Positions 35,897 to 45,383 of a stretch of 51,573 nucleotides of DNA are shown one piece after another. The stretch lies in assembly GCA_023230925.1 (NCBI GenBank), contig JALNWK010000020.1, forward strand, positions 1 through 51,573, read 5' to 3'. Both the position numbers and the translations under genes were made by a program. Every line of letters begins with the position of its first letter. Position 1 is the first letter of the stretch. The notes under the pieces were generated by a model. It was not told the DNA's origin. It was given only the letters and a program-made list of their open reading frames with translations, and ran no database searches. The DNA comes from Limnochordia bacterium. Lineage in GTDB: Bacteria > Bacillota > Limnochordia > DUMW01.

Positions 35897-38521
35897 CTAC
35901 TGGCCTTGCTTAATCTTGGCCTGTGCCGCCGCAAGTTTCGCAATTGGTACACGATAGGGCGAACAACTTACGTAGTCAAGACCTACTTCGTGGCAAAACT
36001 CGATCGAAGCAGGATCTCCACCGTGCTCTCCGCAGATACCGAGTTTCAAACCAGGTTTCGCACCACGGCCCTTCTCGACGGCAATCCTTACTAGTTGTCC
36101 GACGCCATCCACATCCAGGGTCTGGAAGGGATCCTTCTCCAAAATCCCCTTCTCCTTGTAATCATCAAGGAACTTTGCATCATCCCGGCTAAACCCAAAG
36201 GTCATTTGGGTTAAGTCATTGGTACCAAAGGAGAAGAAGTCTGCTTGCAGAGCAATCTCGTCCGCGGTAAGTGTTGCCCGGGGTACTTCGATCATGGTTC
36301 CAATATGGTACTCCAATTTTACGCCAAACTCAGCCATTACCGCTTCGGCTACCTCTACACATTCCTTCTTCAGATACGCAAACTCGGTAACCTTTCCGAC
36401 CAAGGGAATCATTACCTCAGGAATAATGGTATACCCTTCCTTAGTCAGCTCACATGCCGCCTCAAAGATCGCCCGAACCTGCATACGGTAGATCTCTGGA
36501 TAGGTGACACCAAGTCGACAGCCTCGATGACCCAACATGGGGTTGAACTCCTTCAAGGATTCAACCTTCTCTTGTAGGACCTCATCGGAAACACCTAATT
36601 CTGCGGCTACCTTCTTCCGGATACCCTCATCATGGGGTAAAAACTCATGCAAGGGAGGATCCAATAACCGAATGGTTACCGGCAAGTCCTTCATGGCCTT
36701 AAAGATACCAAGAAAGTCCTCCTTCTGGTAGGGAAGGATCTTGGCCAAGGCCTTTTTCCTCGCCTCGATGTTATCGGCTAAGATCATCTCTCGTACGGCC
36801 ATAATCCGGTCTTCGCCAAAGAACATATGCTCCGTCCGGCATAGCCCAATACCCTCGGCCCCAAAGTCCCTTGCGACCTCAGCATCCACAGGAGTATCCG
36901 CATTTGTTCTAACCTTTAAGGTGCGCAGCTCATCGGCCCAGCCCAAGAGTACGCCCAGATCTCCGCTCAATTCGGGCTGTACCAGTTCCACCTGACCTAG
37001 AATAACTTCGCCCGTGGTACCGTTTAAGGTAATCCAATCGCCTTTCTTGACTGTATGTCCTTTAATGGTGCACTGTTGTGCTGCCTCGTTTACAGCAACG
37101 TCACCACAACCAGCTACGCAACATTTCCCCATACCCCTTGCTACTACAGCTGCGTGGGAGGTCATACCACCCCGTGAGGTCAAGATTCCCTCGGCCACAT
37201 GCATCCCGCCGATATCCTCCGGTGATGTCTCAGTTCGTACAAGAATAACCTTTTCCCCATCGTGCACCAACTGCTCGGCCTCTTCTGCATCAAATACTAC
37301 ACGACCCACAGCTGCTCCTGGAGAAGCAGGAAGTCCCTTAGCAACCGCATCATACTTGGTCTTAGGACTAATCTGGGGATGTAATAGCTGATCCAGTTGT
37401 GTCGGTTCAACCCGCAGTAGCGCGGTGTTTATGTCAATGAGACCTTCATTTACCAAGTCCACAGCAATCTTCACTGCCGCCGTTGCAGTCCGTTTTCCAC
37501 TTCTTGTCTGCAACATGTATAGCTTACCTTCTTGAATGGTAAACTCAATATCCTGCATATCCTTGTAGTGCTTTTCCAGGGTCAGGTAAATATTCACCAG
37601 CTGGTTGTAGATCTCTGGCATTTCCTCTTTTAAATCACTAATCGGGTGCGGGGTCCTAATCCCAGCGACCACGTCTTCACCTTGAGCGTTCATGAGGTAC
37701 TCGCCGTAGAACACATTCTCACCAGTCGAGGGGTTCCTCGTAAAGGCCACACCAGTACCTGAGTTCTCGCCCATGTTACCAAAGACCATGGTTTGAATAT
37801 TGACTGCCGTACCCCAATGTCCTGGAATACCATTAATCTCTCGGTACTTAATGGCCCGGGGATTGTTCCAGGAATCAAATACCGCATTGATCGCCCCGTG
37901 CAACTGTTCCATAGGCTCTTCGGGGAAGTCCTTGCCCGTTTCCTTCTTAACGAGGGCTTTATACTCCGCCACGATCTCCTTCAGATCCTCAGTGGTCAAA
38001 TCTGTATCTAGCTTCGCACCCTTAGCAGCCTTTTTCGCCTCAAGGACTCGCTCGAAATCGGCATGTTCCATGCCTAACACCACATCACCATACATCTGGA
38101 TGAAGCGCCGATAGCTATCATAGGCAAAACGTTCGTTATTCGACTGCCTAATCAAGCCTTGGATCGTCTCGTCATTAAGGCCCAAATTCAAGACAGTATC
38201 CATCATCCCAGGCATGGAAACCCTAGCACCGGACCGAACGGAAAACAGCAGGGGATTTTCATTAGAACCGAAGGTAGCATTCATGGCAGCTTCAACCTTC
38301 TTTAGATTCTCGGCTACCTGTTCCTTCAATCCCTTTGGCCACTCTTGATTGTTATCATAAAACTCGGTACAAGCCTCAGTGCTTATGGTAAAACCAGGCG
38401 GTACAGGAATGCCCAAACTCGCCATTTCAGCCAAATTAGCACCTTTTCCCCCTAGTAGATTGCGCATGGTGGCATTGCCTTCCGACTCTTTACCACCAAA
38501 AAAGTAAACATACTTTTTCAT
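35897..38521 (-). CDS. ppdK: Pyruvate, phosphate dikinase
   Basis: 874 residues. An N-terminal ATP-grasp domain (LLGGKGANLAEMASLGIPVP, FSVRSGARVSMPGMMDTVLN) is followed by the central phospho-His domain with GGMTSHAAVVARGMGKCCV. The C-terminal PEP/pyruvate barrel holds MLGHRGCRLG and the active cysteine in GICGEHGGDPASIEF. It interconverts pyruvate + ATP + Pi and PEP + AMP + PPi, linking glycolysis and gluconeogenesis. ATG at 38521 follows AAGGAGG by 9 nt. It is a separate unit ending in a strong terminator. Confidence 0.98.
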   Translation of the reverse strand: MKKYVYFFGGKESEGNATMRNLLGGKGANLAEMASLGIPVPPGFTISTEACTEFYDNNQEWPKGLKEQVAENLKKVEAAMNATFGSNENPLLFSVRSGARVSMPGMMDTVLNLGLNDETIQGLIRQSNNERFAYDSYRRFIQMYGDVVLGMEHADFERVLEAKKAAKGAKLDTDLTTEDLKEIVAEYKALVKKETGKDFPEEPMEQLHGAINAVFDSWNNPRAIKYREINGIPGHWGTAVNIQTMVFGNMGENSGTGVAFTRNPSTGENVFYGEYLMNAQGEDVVAGIRTPHPISDLKEEMPEIYNQLVNIYLTLEKHYKDMQDIEFTIQEGKLYMLQTRSGKRTATAAVKIAVDLVNEGLIDINTALLRVEPTQLDQLLHPQISPKTKYDAVAKGLPASPGAAVGRVVFDAEEAEQLVHDGEKVILVRTETSPEDIGGMHVAEGILTSRGGMTSHAAVVARGMGKCCVAGCGDVAVNEAAQQCTIKGHTVKKGDWITLNGTTGEVILGQVELVQPELSGDLGVLLGWADELRTLKVRTNADTPVDAEVARDFGAEGIGLCRTEHMFFGEDRIMAVREMILADNIEARKKALAKILPYQKEDFLGIFKAMKDLPVTIRLLDPPLHEFLPHDEGIRKKVAAELGVSDEVLQEKVESLKEFNPMLGHRGCRLGVTYPEIYRMQVRAIFEAACELTKEGYTIIPEVMIPLVGKVTEFAYLKKECVEVAEAVMAEFGVKLEYHIGTMIEVPRATLTADEIALQADFFSFGTNDLTQMTFGFSRDDAKFLDDYKEKGILEKDPFQTLDVDGVGQLVRIAVEKGRGAKPGLKLGICGEHGGDPASIEFCHEVGLDYVSCSPYRVPIAKLAAAQAKIKQGQ

Positions 38522-38631
38522 CAAATCTTTCCTCCTTATTAACAGACACAGTACAGATCTATAAAAGGGACAAGCCCATCTAAAAGAGTAAACACCTCAG
38601 GGTATATTCGTTAAAAGATACCAATCTCCTT

Positions 38632-38658
38632 CTTTGTCAAGTGCATTTCTTGACAAAG
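38632..38658. repeat. Perfect 10-bp inverted repeat between glyS and ppdK
   Basis: CTTTGTCAAG and CTTGACAAAG around a 7-nt centre, starting one base past the glyS stop. No T-run follows, so it is either a poor terminator of glyQS or an operator for ppdK. Confidence 0.7.
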
Positions 38659-38659
38659 A

Positions 38660-40729
38660 TTAGCTAACCCTGATTGATTTCAGATTCCCCAGACTGGACA
38701 TCACCCGGGATATGGCCGCCAAGAGGGCCAAACGGTTGGCTCTGATGGCGGAGTCTTCTGCCATCACTAATACTTTGTCAAAGAAATTATCCACAGGATC
38801 GACAAGGGCCTGCAGGCTATCTACCACCTTACGGTAGGACCGGTTTGCCACAAGGCTCTCCACTTCCTCCTCCACCCGTTTGTAAACTGAGAAGAGATGA
38901 CCCTCTGCCTCCTCTGTGAGAAGTTGAGGATCTATTTCCTCCTGGGTAGCCTTAGCGGCTAGATTACTCACCCGCTCGTATGCCTTGAGTAAGGACTCCA
39001 GATGTCCTTGCTCCAACGCTTCCTGGAGCACCACACCCCGCACTAGCACGTCGGTCACAGGACCAATGCCCGCAGCTAAAACGGCTTCAACGATATCATA
39101 ACGAAGCCCGTAGACTTCTTCTAATATGCGCTGGAATCTCGCTTTGAAAAACTCACTTACCATATCCTGAACTGGAATTTGGAGACTGTGCCCCTCCAGA
39201 TATAGTTCATAGGACTTAGTGATCAGTTCCGTAAGATTCAAGGGTAAATCATGCTCGAGAATAATGGTCAATACCGCTGCTGCTTGCCGGCGTAGGGCGT
39301 AGGGATCCTGGGAGCCTGTTGGCGTAAGGCCAACCGCGAAACAGCCTACAATGGTATCGATCCGATCGGCAATCCCTACCAACGCACCAGGCAACGTCTG
39401 GGGCACTTGATCATTGGCAAAGCGAGGTAAATAATGCTCATAGATCGCCATGGCCACACCCTTCGGTTCACCATCATACAAGGCATATTCCCGACCCATC
39501 ACTCCTTGAAGCTCGGGGAATTCTCCCACCATATTGGTCACCAGATCTGCCTTAGCAAGATAGGCACCCTGGATCGTATGGTCCCGTCTTTCCTGCTCTA
39601 ACCCAAGTTGGTCTGCTAAATAAGCAGCGAGCTTGCCGGTACGCTCCACCTTCTCATAGATGGTACCTAACTGTTCTTGAAACACCACTGCCTTCAGATC
39701 ATCAACCCGGGACCTTAGGGTCCTTTTGAGATCCTCGTTGTAGAAGAATCTCGCATCATCTAGTCGGGCCTTTAACACCCGCTCATTTCCCATTCGGATG
39801 AGATCTAAGTGTTCATCGGTACCATTGTGAACCGCGATAAACTTTGGAAGTAATTGACCAGCATCATCCAAAAGTGGAAAGTACCGTTGGTGTTCCTTCA
39901 TCGGTGTAATCAATACTTCCGGAGGTAGCGTCAGATATGCTGGATCGAAACTACCGCAAAGGGCCGTGGGATACTCTACTAGATAGACGATCTCCCAAAG
40001 AAGCTCATCTTGGGCCATTACTTCTCCTTCTACCTGCTTTGCAATCGCATCAATCTGCTGGGAAATCACGGCCTTCCTTGCCTCCTGGTCCACAATCACC
40101 CACGCCTTTTCCATTGCCTGGCAGTAATCGGCAGGTTTTTCGATCTTTACTGGTCCCGGATGCAAAAAACGATGCCCATAGCTATTATTACCACTACGCA
40201 CACCGGCATACTCAATACTTAGCACCTTGTTCCCATAAAGGGCGAGAAGCCACCGGATGGGTCTGGCAAACCGTTGTTTAGTCGTCCACCGCATTGACTT
40301 TGGAAAGCTAAGTTCTCCGATGACCCTTTCCAAAATCGCCGGTAGCAAATTCTCGGTATCCTCGCCTACCTGCCTGATCACCGCATAAACGTAGTCCCCT
40401 GCCGCAATACTCTTTTGTACAAGATCCGCCGGGGCCACCCCCTGGTTACGCGCGAACCCCAAGGCAGCCTGGGTGGGATTACCTGCTGAGTCAAAGGCGA
40501 CCTTAAGCGGCGGACCCTTGATCTCCTCCTCCAGATCCTGTTGTTTACCTGCCACACCCTCAATAATTAAGGCTAAACGGCGAGGGGTACCAAAGGTATT
40601 TACTTTGTTATAGGAGATCCTCGCCTCACCCAGATAGTGCTGTACCTTAAGCGTCAACTGTTCCAGGACCCCAGGGATGAATCTCGCGGGAAGCTCCTCA
40701 CATCCAATTTCAAGTAACAGATCATTCAC
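38660..40729 (-). CDS. glyS: Glycyl-tRNA synthetase beta subunit
   Basis: 689 residues. N-terminus LLLEIGCEELPARFIPG, SFPKSMRWTTKQRFARPIRW and the HD-like and C-terminal domains of the bacterial alpha2-beta2 enzyme (FFDKVLVMAEDSAIRANRLA). The beta subunit binds tRNA-Gly. GTG start overlapping the glyQ stop (GTGA), so it is coupled to glyQ. Confidence 0.98.
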   Translation of the reverse strand: MNDLLLEIGCEELPARFIPGVLEQLTLKVQHYLGEARISYNKVNTFGTPRRLALIIEGVAGKQQDLEEEIKGPPLKVAFDSAGNPTQAALGFARNQGVAPADLVQKSIAAGDYVYAVIRQVGEDTENLLPAILERVIGELSFPKSMRWTTKQRFARPIRWLLALYGNKVLSIEYAGVRSGNNSYGHRFLHPGPVKIEKPADYCQAMEKAWVIVDQEARKAVISQQIDAIAKQVEGEVMAQDELLWEIVYLVEYPTALCGSFDPAYLTLPPEVLITPMKEHQRYFPLLDDAGQLLPKFIAVHNGTDEHLDLIRMGNERVLKARLDDARFFYNEDLKRTLRSRVDDLKAVVFQEQLGTIYEKVERTGKLAAYLADQLGLEQERRDHTIQGAYLAKADLVTNMVGEFPELQGVMGREYALYDGEPKGVAMAIYEHYLPRFANDQVPQTLPGALVGIADRIDTIVGCFAVGLTPTGSQDPYALRRQAAAVLTIILEHDLPLNLTELITKSYELYLEGHSLQIPVQDMVSEFFKARFQRILEEVYGLRYDIVEAVLAAGIGPVTDVLVRGVVLQEALEQGHLESLLKAYERVSNLAAKATQEEIDPQLLTEEAEGHLFSVYKRVEEEVESLVANRSYRKVVDSLQALVDPVDNFFDKVLVMAEDSAIRANRLALLAAISRVMSSLGNLKSIRVS

Positions 40730-41619
40730 CGGGCTTCGACCTCCTTAACATCATCTTTTAACAAGGGAAATCCTTGCTCTTTGCGATATTCCAAGTACTT
40801 CTCTGCCGCAGAGCGAGCCAAGTCCCTCACCCGGGAAATAAAACCAGTCCGTTCAGTAACACTGACAGCTCCCCTAGCATCCAGTAAGTTAAAGGTATGA
40901 GAACACTTCAGGATATAATCATAAGCAGGTAAGACTAGGGCCGCTTCAAGCAGTCTTTTTGCTTCTGCTTCATAGCTTGTAAATAACTGAAAAAGAAGCT
41001 GGACATCGGCTGTATCAAAATTGTACTTTGAAAACTGGATCTCATTGTCCTTAAAGACATCACCATAGGTGATGCCATCTACCCATTCCAAGGAAAAAAA
41101 GTCGTCCACCCCTTGGATGTACATAGCAAGCCGTTCTATTCCGTAGGTAACCTCAACCGAAATGGGATCTAGATCCAAGCCACCCACCTGTTGAAAATAG
41201 GTAAACTGAGTTATCTCCATCCCATCCAACCATACTTCCCAACCAAGTCCCCATGCTCCTAGTGTTGGTGACTCCCAATCATCTTCGACAAATCGAATAT
41301 CATGCTCCAAGAGATCAATGTCTAGAGCTTGCAGACTCTGGAGGTAGAGATCCTGTATATTCGTTGGTACTGGTTTCATAATTACTTGATACTGATAGTA
41401 GTGCTGCATCCGATTTGGATTATCCCCATAGCGTCCATCCTTGGGCCGCCGGCAAGGCTGAACATAGGCCACTTTCCACGGTTCTGGACCAAGGACGCGC
41501 AAAAATGTAGCCGGTGCCATTGTTCCGGCCCCTACCTCCATATCGTAGGGTTGAGCAATGACACATCCTTGCTTGGCCCAGAATCGCTGCAGCCGGAAAA
41601 TCATCTCCTGCAGATTCAT
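40726..41619 (-). CDS. glyQ: Glycyl-tRNA synthetase alpha subunit
   Basis: A 297-residue class II core: MIFRLQRFWAKQGCVIAQPY, EVGAGTMAPATFLRVLGPEP, VAYVQPCRRPKDGRYGDNPN and the later GWEVWLDGMEITQFTYFQQ. It activates glycine with GlyS. ATG at 41619, 6 nt after GAAGGGG. It is expressed through the leader at 41643-41731. Confidence 0.98.
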   Translation of the reverse strand: MNLQEMIFRLQRFWAKQGCVIAQPYDMEVGAGTMAPATFLRVLGPEPWKVAYVQPCRRPKDGRYGDNPNRMQHYYQYQVIMKPVPTNIQDLYLQSLQALDIDLLEHDIRFVEDDWESPTLGAWGLGWEVWLDGMEITQFTYFQQVGGLDLDPISVEVTYGIERLAMYIQGVDDFFSLEWVDGITYGDVFKDNEIQFSKYNFDTADVQLLFQLFTSYEAEAKRLLEAALVLPAYDYILKCSHTFNLLDARGAVSVTERTGFISRVRDLARSAAEKYLEYRKEQGFPLLKDDVKEVEAR

Positions 41620-41642
41620 CAATGTCCCCTTCTTTCATATAG

Positions 41643-41678
41643 AAAAACCTTTCGTCTCTTTCCTTGGAAACGAAAGGT
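41643..41678 (-). terminator. Attenuator-like hairpin in the glyQS leader
   Basis: ACCTTTCGT (41670-41678) and ACGAAAGGT (41647-41655) pair around a 14-nt loop, followed by TTTTTC on the minus strand, 24 nt before glyQ. A smaller hairpin, GGGCT / AGCCC (41686-41703), precedes it. No T-box sequence is present. Confidence 0.7.
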
Positions 41679-41713
41679 CGTCTATGGGCTCGCTGCTAAG
41701 CCCAATTACCCCA

Positions 41714-41731
41714 TTCTACGCATCCGTAGAA
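41714..41731. promoter_or_regulatory. Palindrome overlapping the glyQS transcription start
   Basis: TTCTACG-N4-CGTAGAA. The predicted start of transcription (near 41727) falls inside it, so a DNA operator is more likely than an RNA hairpin. Confidence 0.6.
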
Positions 41732-41733
41732 CG

Positions 41734-41762
41734 AATATAGCAAACTTAGGCTAACATGTCAA
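41734..41762 (-). promoter_or_regulatory. glyQS promoter
   Basis: TTGACA (41757-41762), a 17-bp spacer and TATATT (41734-41739). The -35 overlaps the stop codon of the DUF4342 gene. Confidence 0.88.
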
Positions 41763-42220
41763 CTTCCGGGAACAGCTTGGGGATCCTCACCCTCTGTGGA
41801 TTCCGCCTCGCTGGAATTGACCGTGATCGTTTTGCCGCCTGTTTGTTCTATTTCAATGGTACACCGGGCTAATAGACAGGCTGCTCCGGTCACAAAAGTA
41901 GCGATAGGTGCAAGCACAGCCCCAATCGCGCCTACAGTGACTGGTAATTCCATAATCACTTCGTTATCCTTCTTCACTCTAATTTTCTCTGCGTTTCCCC
42001 GGCGCAACAATTCCTTAATCTTCTCTAGGGTCTGCCGACCTCTTTCCTCGAGCATTTCCGGGTTTAACCCTTTGCTCTTTTCCATGGCTTCCAAGTTGAT
42101 TAATGCCTCAACAATATCCCCATTGGCCGAGATCAAGAGGCTTTTTGCCTCGGCATAGCCAATGTTGCCACGCTGCCGGAGAATGTCAATCTTCTCCAGT
42201 TCGCTCATCTGTGCACCCAT
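41759..42220 (-). CDS. DUF4342 protein with UBA-like N-terminus
   Basis: 153 residues. The N-terminal helical part (KIDILRQRGNIGYAEAKSLL, DIVEALINLEAM) looks like a UBA/TS-N fold. The central DUF4342 segment (EKIRVKKDNEVIMELPVTVG) leads to a hydrophobic stretch (AIGAVLAPIATFVTGAACLL), and the tail is acidic. Function unknown; it may associate with the membrane. ATG follows AGGAGGTGA. It lies 12 bp after recO. Confidence 0.85.
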   Translation of the reverse strand: MGAQMSELEKIDILRQRGNIGYAEAKSLLISANGDIVEALINLEAMEKSKGLNPEMLEERGRQTLEKIKELLRRGNAEKIRVKKDNEVIMELPVTVGAIGAVLAPIATFVTGAACLLARCTIEIEQTGGKTITVNSSEAESTEGEDPQAVPGS

Positions 42221-42231
42221 AGGGTCACCTC

Positions 42232-42966
42232 CTAACCGATAACCGAAAGCAAAAAATCCAGTGATTTAAGCTCACTTGTCAAATTCTGCGCTATGTGGGC
42301 CCGTAGAGCCAAGCGCATTTGCAGTTCCACTTGCTTCGAGATTCTCAGATTCATAACACCTAAAACCGACATACTGGCAAGACTTCTCATGCAGGCTAAA
42401 GCTGCTTGAGATAACGGATATTCCGCCCGAGGAGCACAGCTAGAATGAGCAATACCACCGTCTTCAGGTAGGAATACTCCTTCGTTTACAGTATGCCCGC
42501 ATCGAACACAAGTATCCAAGTGAGGAGAGTATCCTAGAAGTGTCATCAGACGAATTTCAAACCAACGGGCGATCACCTCCAGGTAATCGTGCTTGGAGGC
42601 AACATCGAACACCTGCAGCAAAAGGTAAAAGATCTCCGGGGCCTTGGCCCGCTCCACAGTAAACTTGTCTACTAATTCCGCCATATAGCTGGCATAGGCC
42701 ATTTTCACCAATTCATCCCGCAGGGGAGCAAAGGAGCTTTTCAGTTCCCCTTGACTAATCGTATCCAGACTCCGGCCGGAATACATGAGGTAGTGGGCTA
42801 GCACAAAATTCTGGGAAACACTGCGCAAACGACATCGGGGTCGGCGGGCACCCTTAGCCACTGCGGGGATCTTTCCTTCTTCCTCTGTCAAGATCACCGC
42901 GACGCGATCGGCTTCCCCAAGATCCCAAGTGCGCAACACAATTCCATCGGTTCGATAGAGTGCCAA
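42232..42966 (-). CDS. recO: DNA repair protein RecO
   Basis: 244 residues: N-terminal OB fold (YRTDGIVLRTWDLGEADRVA) and a C-terminal zinc site (CVRCGHTVNEGVF ... HSSCAP). It anneals strands and loads RecA with RecF/RecR. It is in the gene run from yebC through ruvCAB toward DUF4342. Confidence 0.97.
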   Translation of the reverse strand: MALYRTDGIVLRTWDLGEADRVAVILTEEEGKIPAVAKGARRPRCRLRSVSQNFVLAHYLMYSGRSLDTISQGELKSSFAPLRDELVKMAYASYMAELVDKFTVERAKAPEIFYLLLQVFDVASKHDYLEVIARWFEIRLMTLLGYSPHLDTCVRCGHTVNEGVFLPEDGGIAHSSCAPRAEYPLSQAALACMRSLASMSVLGVMNLRISKQVELQMRLALRAHIAQNLTSELKSLDFLLSVIG

Positions 42967-42980
42967 TTATACGTTTCCTT

Positions 42981-43196
42981 TCATTTGACCTTCCGCAACA
43001 AGTAAAGAATAACAGATAGGATCAAGCTAAGCAGTACTGATGTACCGAAAGGCAAATAGACCGTGACGTTTCCTTTGCGGAAGATAAGATCACCCGGTAG
43101 CCTACCGGGCCACGGAACCCTTCGTCCCAAGTGCAAGAGACTACCGATCATAATAAGCAGAACACCCAGTAGAATTAAGATCTTCCCTACATTCAC
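42981..43196 (-). CDS. DUF2905 small membrane protein
   Basis: 71 residues with two membrane helices (ILILLGVLLIMIGSLLHL and SVLLSLILSVILYLL) around the conserved RVPWPGRLPGDLIFRKGN, the DUF2905 signature. Commonly found beside ruvB in Bacillota. Function unknown. Confidence 0.92.
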   Translation of the reverse strand: MNVGKILILLGVLLIMIGSLLHLGRRVPWPGRLPGDLIFRKGNVTVYLPFGTSVLLSLILSVILYLLRKVK

Positions 43197-43209
43197 AGTT
43201 ACCCATTCC

Positions 43210-44244
43210 CTAACCTAGAAGTTCAGTTTGCTCCAGGTCCTTTTGCTCTGGTAGATCGAAATATCGGTATGTCTGGGCTGTTACCGTCCGCCCCCGCGGA
43301 GTTCTTTTTAGTAGGCCAAGCTGCATTAAAAATGGTTCGTAAACATCCTCAATAGTCTCGGTTTCTTCTCCGATAGCAGCGGCTAAGGTCTCCACCCCCA
43401 CCGGACCACCATCAAATTTCTCGAGAATAGTGAGTAGTAGCATGCGATCGATCCGATCTAGTCCTAAGGGGTCTACTTCAAGCATATCTAACGCTTCGGC
43501 AGCCACGCTATGAGTAATCTTACCGTTTGCCTTCACCTGGGCAAAGTCTCGAACCCGTCGCAATAACCGATTAGACACCCGGGGTGTTCCCCGAGAACGC
43601 TTGGCTATCTCCATCGCGGCTTCGGGCACGATCTGGACACCCAAAATACTTGCTGCTCTATTAACAATATTGTATAACTCCTGGTCTTCATAGAATTCGA
43701 GTCGACAGATCACACCAAACCGGTCCCTTAACGGTGATGTTAGCATCCCGGCCCGGGTGGTGGCCCCAACAAGCGTAAAAGGAGACAGATCCAACCTCAC
43801 TGAACGGGCCGCTGGGCCCTTACCAATAACAATATCCACAGATCGATCCTCCATGGCTGGATAGAGCACTTCCTCCACGGTTCGACTTAGCCGGTGTATT
43901 TCATCGATGAAAAATACATCACCGGGATCTAAGTTAGTAAGGATTGCCACTAGATCACCTTGACGCTCTATGGCCGGTCCCGACGTGGTTCGAATGCTAA
44001 CGCCAAGCTCGTTTGCAATAATATGGGCTAAGGAAGTTTTCCCAAGCCCCGGGGGTCCATAGAGTAGGACATGATCTAGGGCCTCCTTCCTTTGCCGGGC
44101 AGCTTCAATAAAAACTGCCAAATTCTCTTTAACCCGATCTTGTCCAACAAAGGTTTCCAGCTTGTTGGGCCGTAGACTGATCTCGGTCTCGTCCTCAATC
44201 TGACTGGTACCGGAAATAATGCGATCATCCTCCCGCCGCTCCAT
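43210..44244 (-). CDS. ruvB: Holliday junction branch-migration ATPase RuvB
   Basis: 344 residues: LRPNKLETFVGQDRVKENLA, Walker A YGPPGLGKTS, Walker B FIDEIHRL, sensor LVGATTRAGMLTSPLRDRFG and a C-terminal winged helix. I chose the ATG at 44244, 9 nt after AAGGAG; the frame is open 8 codons upstream into ruvA. Confidence 0.98.
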   Translation of the reverse strand: MERREDDRIISGTSQIEDETEISLRPNKLETFVGQDRVKENLAVFIEAARQRKEALDHVLLYGPPGLGKTSLAHIIANELGVSIRTTSGPAIERQGDLVAILTNLDPGDVFFIDEIHRLSRTVEEVLYPAMEDRSVDIVIGKGPAARSVRLDLSPFTLVGATTRAGMLTSPLRDRFGVICRLEFYEDQELYNIVNRAASILGVQIVPEAAMEIAKRSRGTPRVSNRLLRRVRDFAQVKANGKITHSVAAEALDMLEVDPLGLDRIDRMLLLTILEKFDGGPVGVETLAAAIGEETETIEDVYEPFLMQLGLLKRTPRGRTVTAQTYRYFDLPEQKDLEQTELLG

Positions 44245-44257
44245 GACTCTCAACTCC

Positions 44258-44845
44258 TTAGGATACATATCTTAAAGCTCGGCGGATCAAATCATCAAGC
44301 TTCACCTGCTCACCTAATTCCTGATAAGCACGCCTAATGGCGTCGTGGGCCTGCCTTCTGGTATAGCCTAAGGAAGCTAAAGCATCTAAGGCATCGGATT
44401 CAACACCCCGTTCAGCACAGACCTCGATAGACTCAACTACTGCCTTTTCCGCTTGGCTTCTTAGCTCTAAGACCAATCTTTCAGCAGTCTTCATGCCGAT
44501 TCCAGGAACAGTGGTAAGCACACTAATATCCCCCTGGCGAATGGCCCCGTAGGTTTGCCCTGGACTGAGGGTGGATAGCACAGCTAAGGCGATCCTTGGT
44601 CCGATGCCACTAACACCTATTAGTGCTCTAAACAGTTCCCTCTCCCCTTCGGTACTAAAACCATATAGCAACAAGGCATCTTCCCGAACATGTAAATGGG
44701 TCAGTAAACAGACAGTTCCTCTTGACTCCTGCAGGTTGTCCCTAGTGGATTGAGGTACCACCAAGCGGTAGCCAATACCTCCCACATCTACTACTACATA
44801 GTCAGGACCTTCCAGAATCAGTTCACCCCGCACTCGATCAATCAT
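44258..44845 (-). CDS. ruvA: Holliday junction protein RuvA
   Basis: 195 residues: OB domain (MIDRVRGELILEGPDYVVVD), helix-hairpin-helix motifs (LIGVSGIGPRIALAVLS, LTTVPGIGMKTAERLVLEL) and a small C-terminal domain that contacts RuvB. It directly follows ruvC with one base between them. Confidence 0.98.
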   Translation of the reverse strand: MIDRVRGELILEGPDYVVVDVGGIGYRLVVPQSTRDNLQESRGTVCLLTHLHVREDALLLYGFSTEGERELFRALIGVSGIGPRIALAVLSTLSPGQTYGAIRQGDISVLTTVPGIGMKTAERLVLELRSQAEKAVVESIEVCAERGVESDALDALASLGYTRRQAHDAIRRAYQELGEQVKLDDLIRRALRYVS

Positions 44846-44846
44846 C

Positions 44847-45347
44847 CTAGTCCCCCCCTGCCAGACGAGCTAACACCGGATTAGTGTGAGCATGACATAT
44901 GGCTATAGCTAATGCATCGGTTACATCATCGGGCTTTGGTATTTCCTGGAGTCCTAATAGGAGCTTGACCATAAAAGCAACTTGGTTTTTATCAGCCCGT
45001 CCTTCGCCTGTCACCGTTTGTTTAACCTGCAGGGGAGTGTATTCAGCAATCGCCAGGCCCCCATGGGCGCCGGCCAAAATCCCGACCCCTCTGGCTTGCC
45101 CCACGCTTAGTGCAGTAGTGATGTTCTTGTTAAAAAACAACTGTTCGATAGCCATGGCCTTGGGTCGGTACTGCGCAATCAATGCCGAGATCTCTGCGTA
45201 GATCTGCTGAAGACGATGGGGCATGTCATGCTTGGGGGAGGTTAAAATAGCACCATAATGTATGACTTGAAGTTTGTTACCCTTTGCGCAAATAATTCCA
45301 TATCCTGTGGTTGCAGTACCCGGATCAATACCTAAGATAGTAGTCAC
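44847..45347 (-). CDS. ruvC: Holliday junction resolvase RuvC
   Basis: About 166 residues. Active-site acids are visible in LGIDPGTATTGYG, AIEQLFFNKN and DVTDALAIAICHA. Start: GTG at 45347, 7 nt after TGGAGGG; an ATG five codons upstream overlaps that site and is less likely. Confidence 0.97.
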   Translation of the reverse strand: MTTILGIDPGTATTGYGIICAKGNKLQVIHYGAILTSPKHDMPHRLQQIYAEISALIAQYRPKAMAIEQLFFNKNITTALSVGQARGVGILAGAHGGLAIAEYTPLQVKQTVTGEGRADKNQVAFMVKLLLGLQEIPKPDDVTDALAIAICHAHTNPVLARLAGGD

Positions 45348-45383
45348 ATAATTGCCCTCCATAGACCAAAAGAAACAATAAAC

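Noticed and set aside
38634..38640. TTGACA within the inverted repeat as a ppdK promoter
   Set aside because: No usable -10 at 16-18 bp downstream (CTTTTA or similar only).
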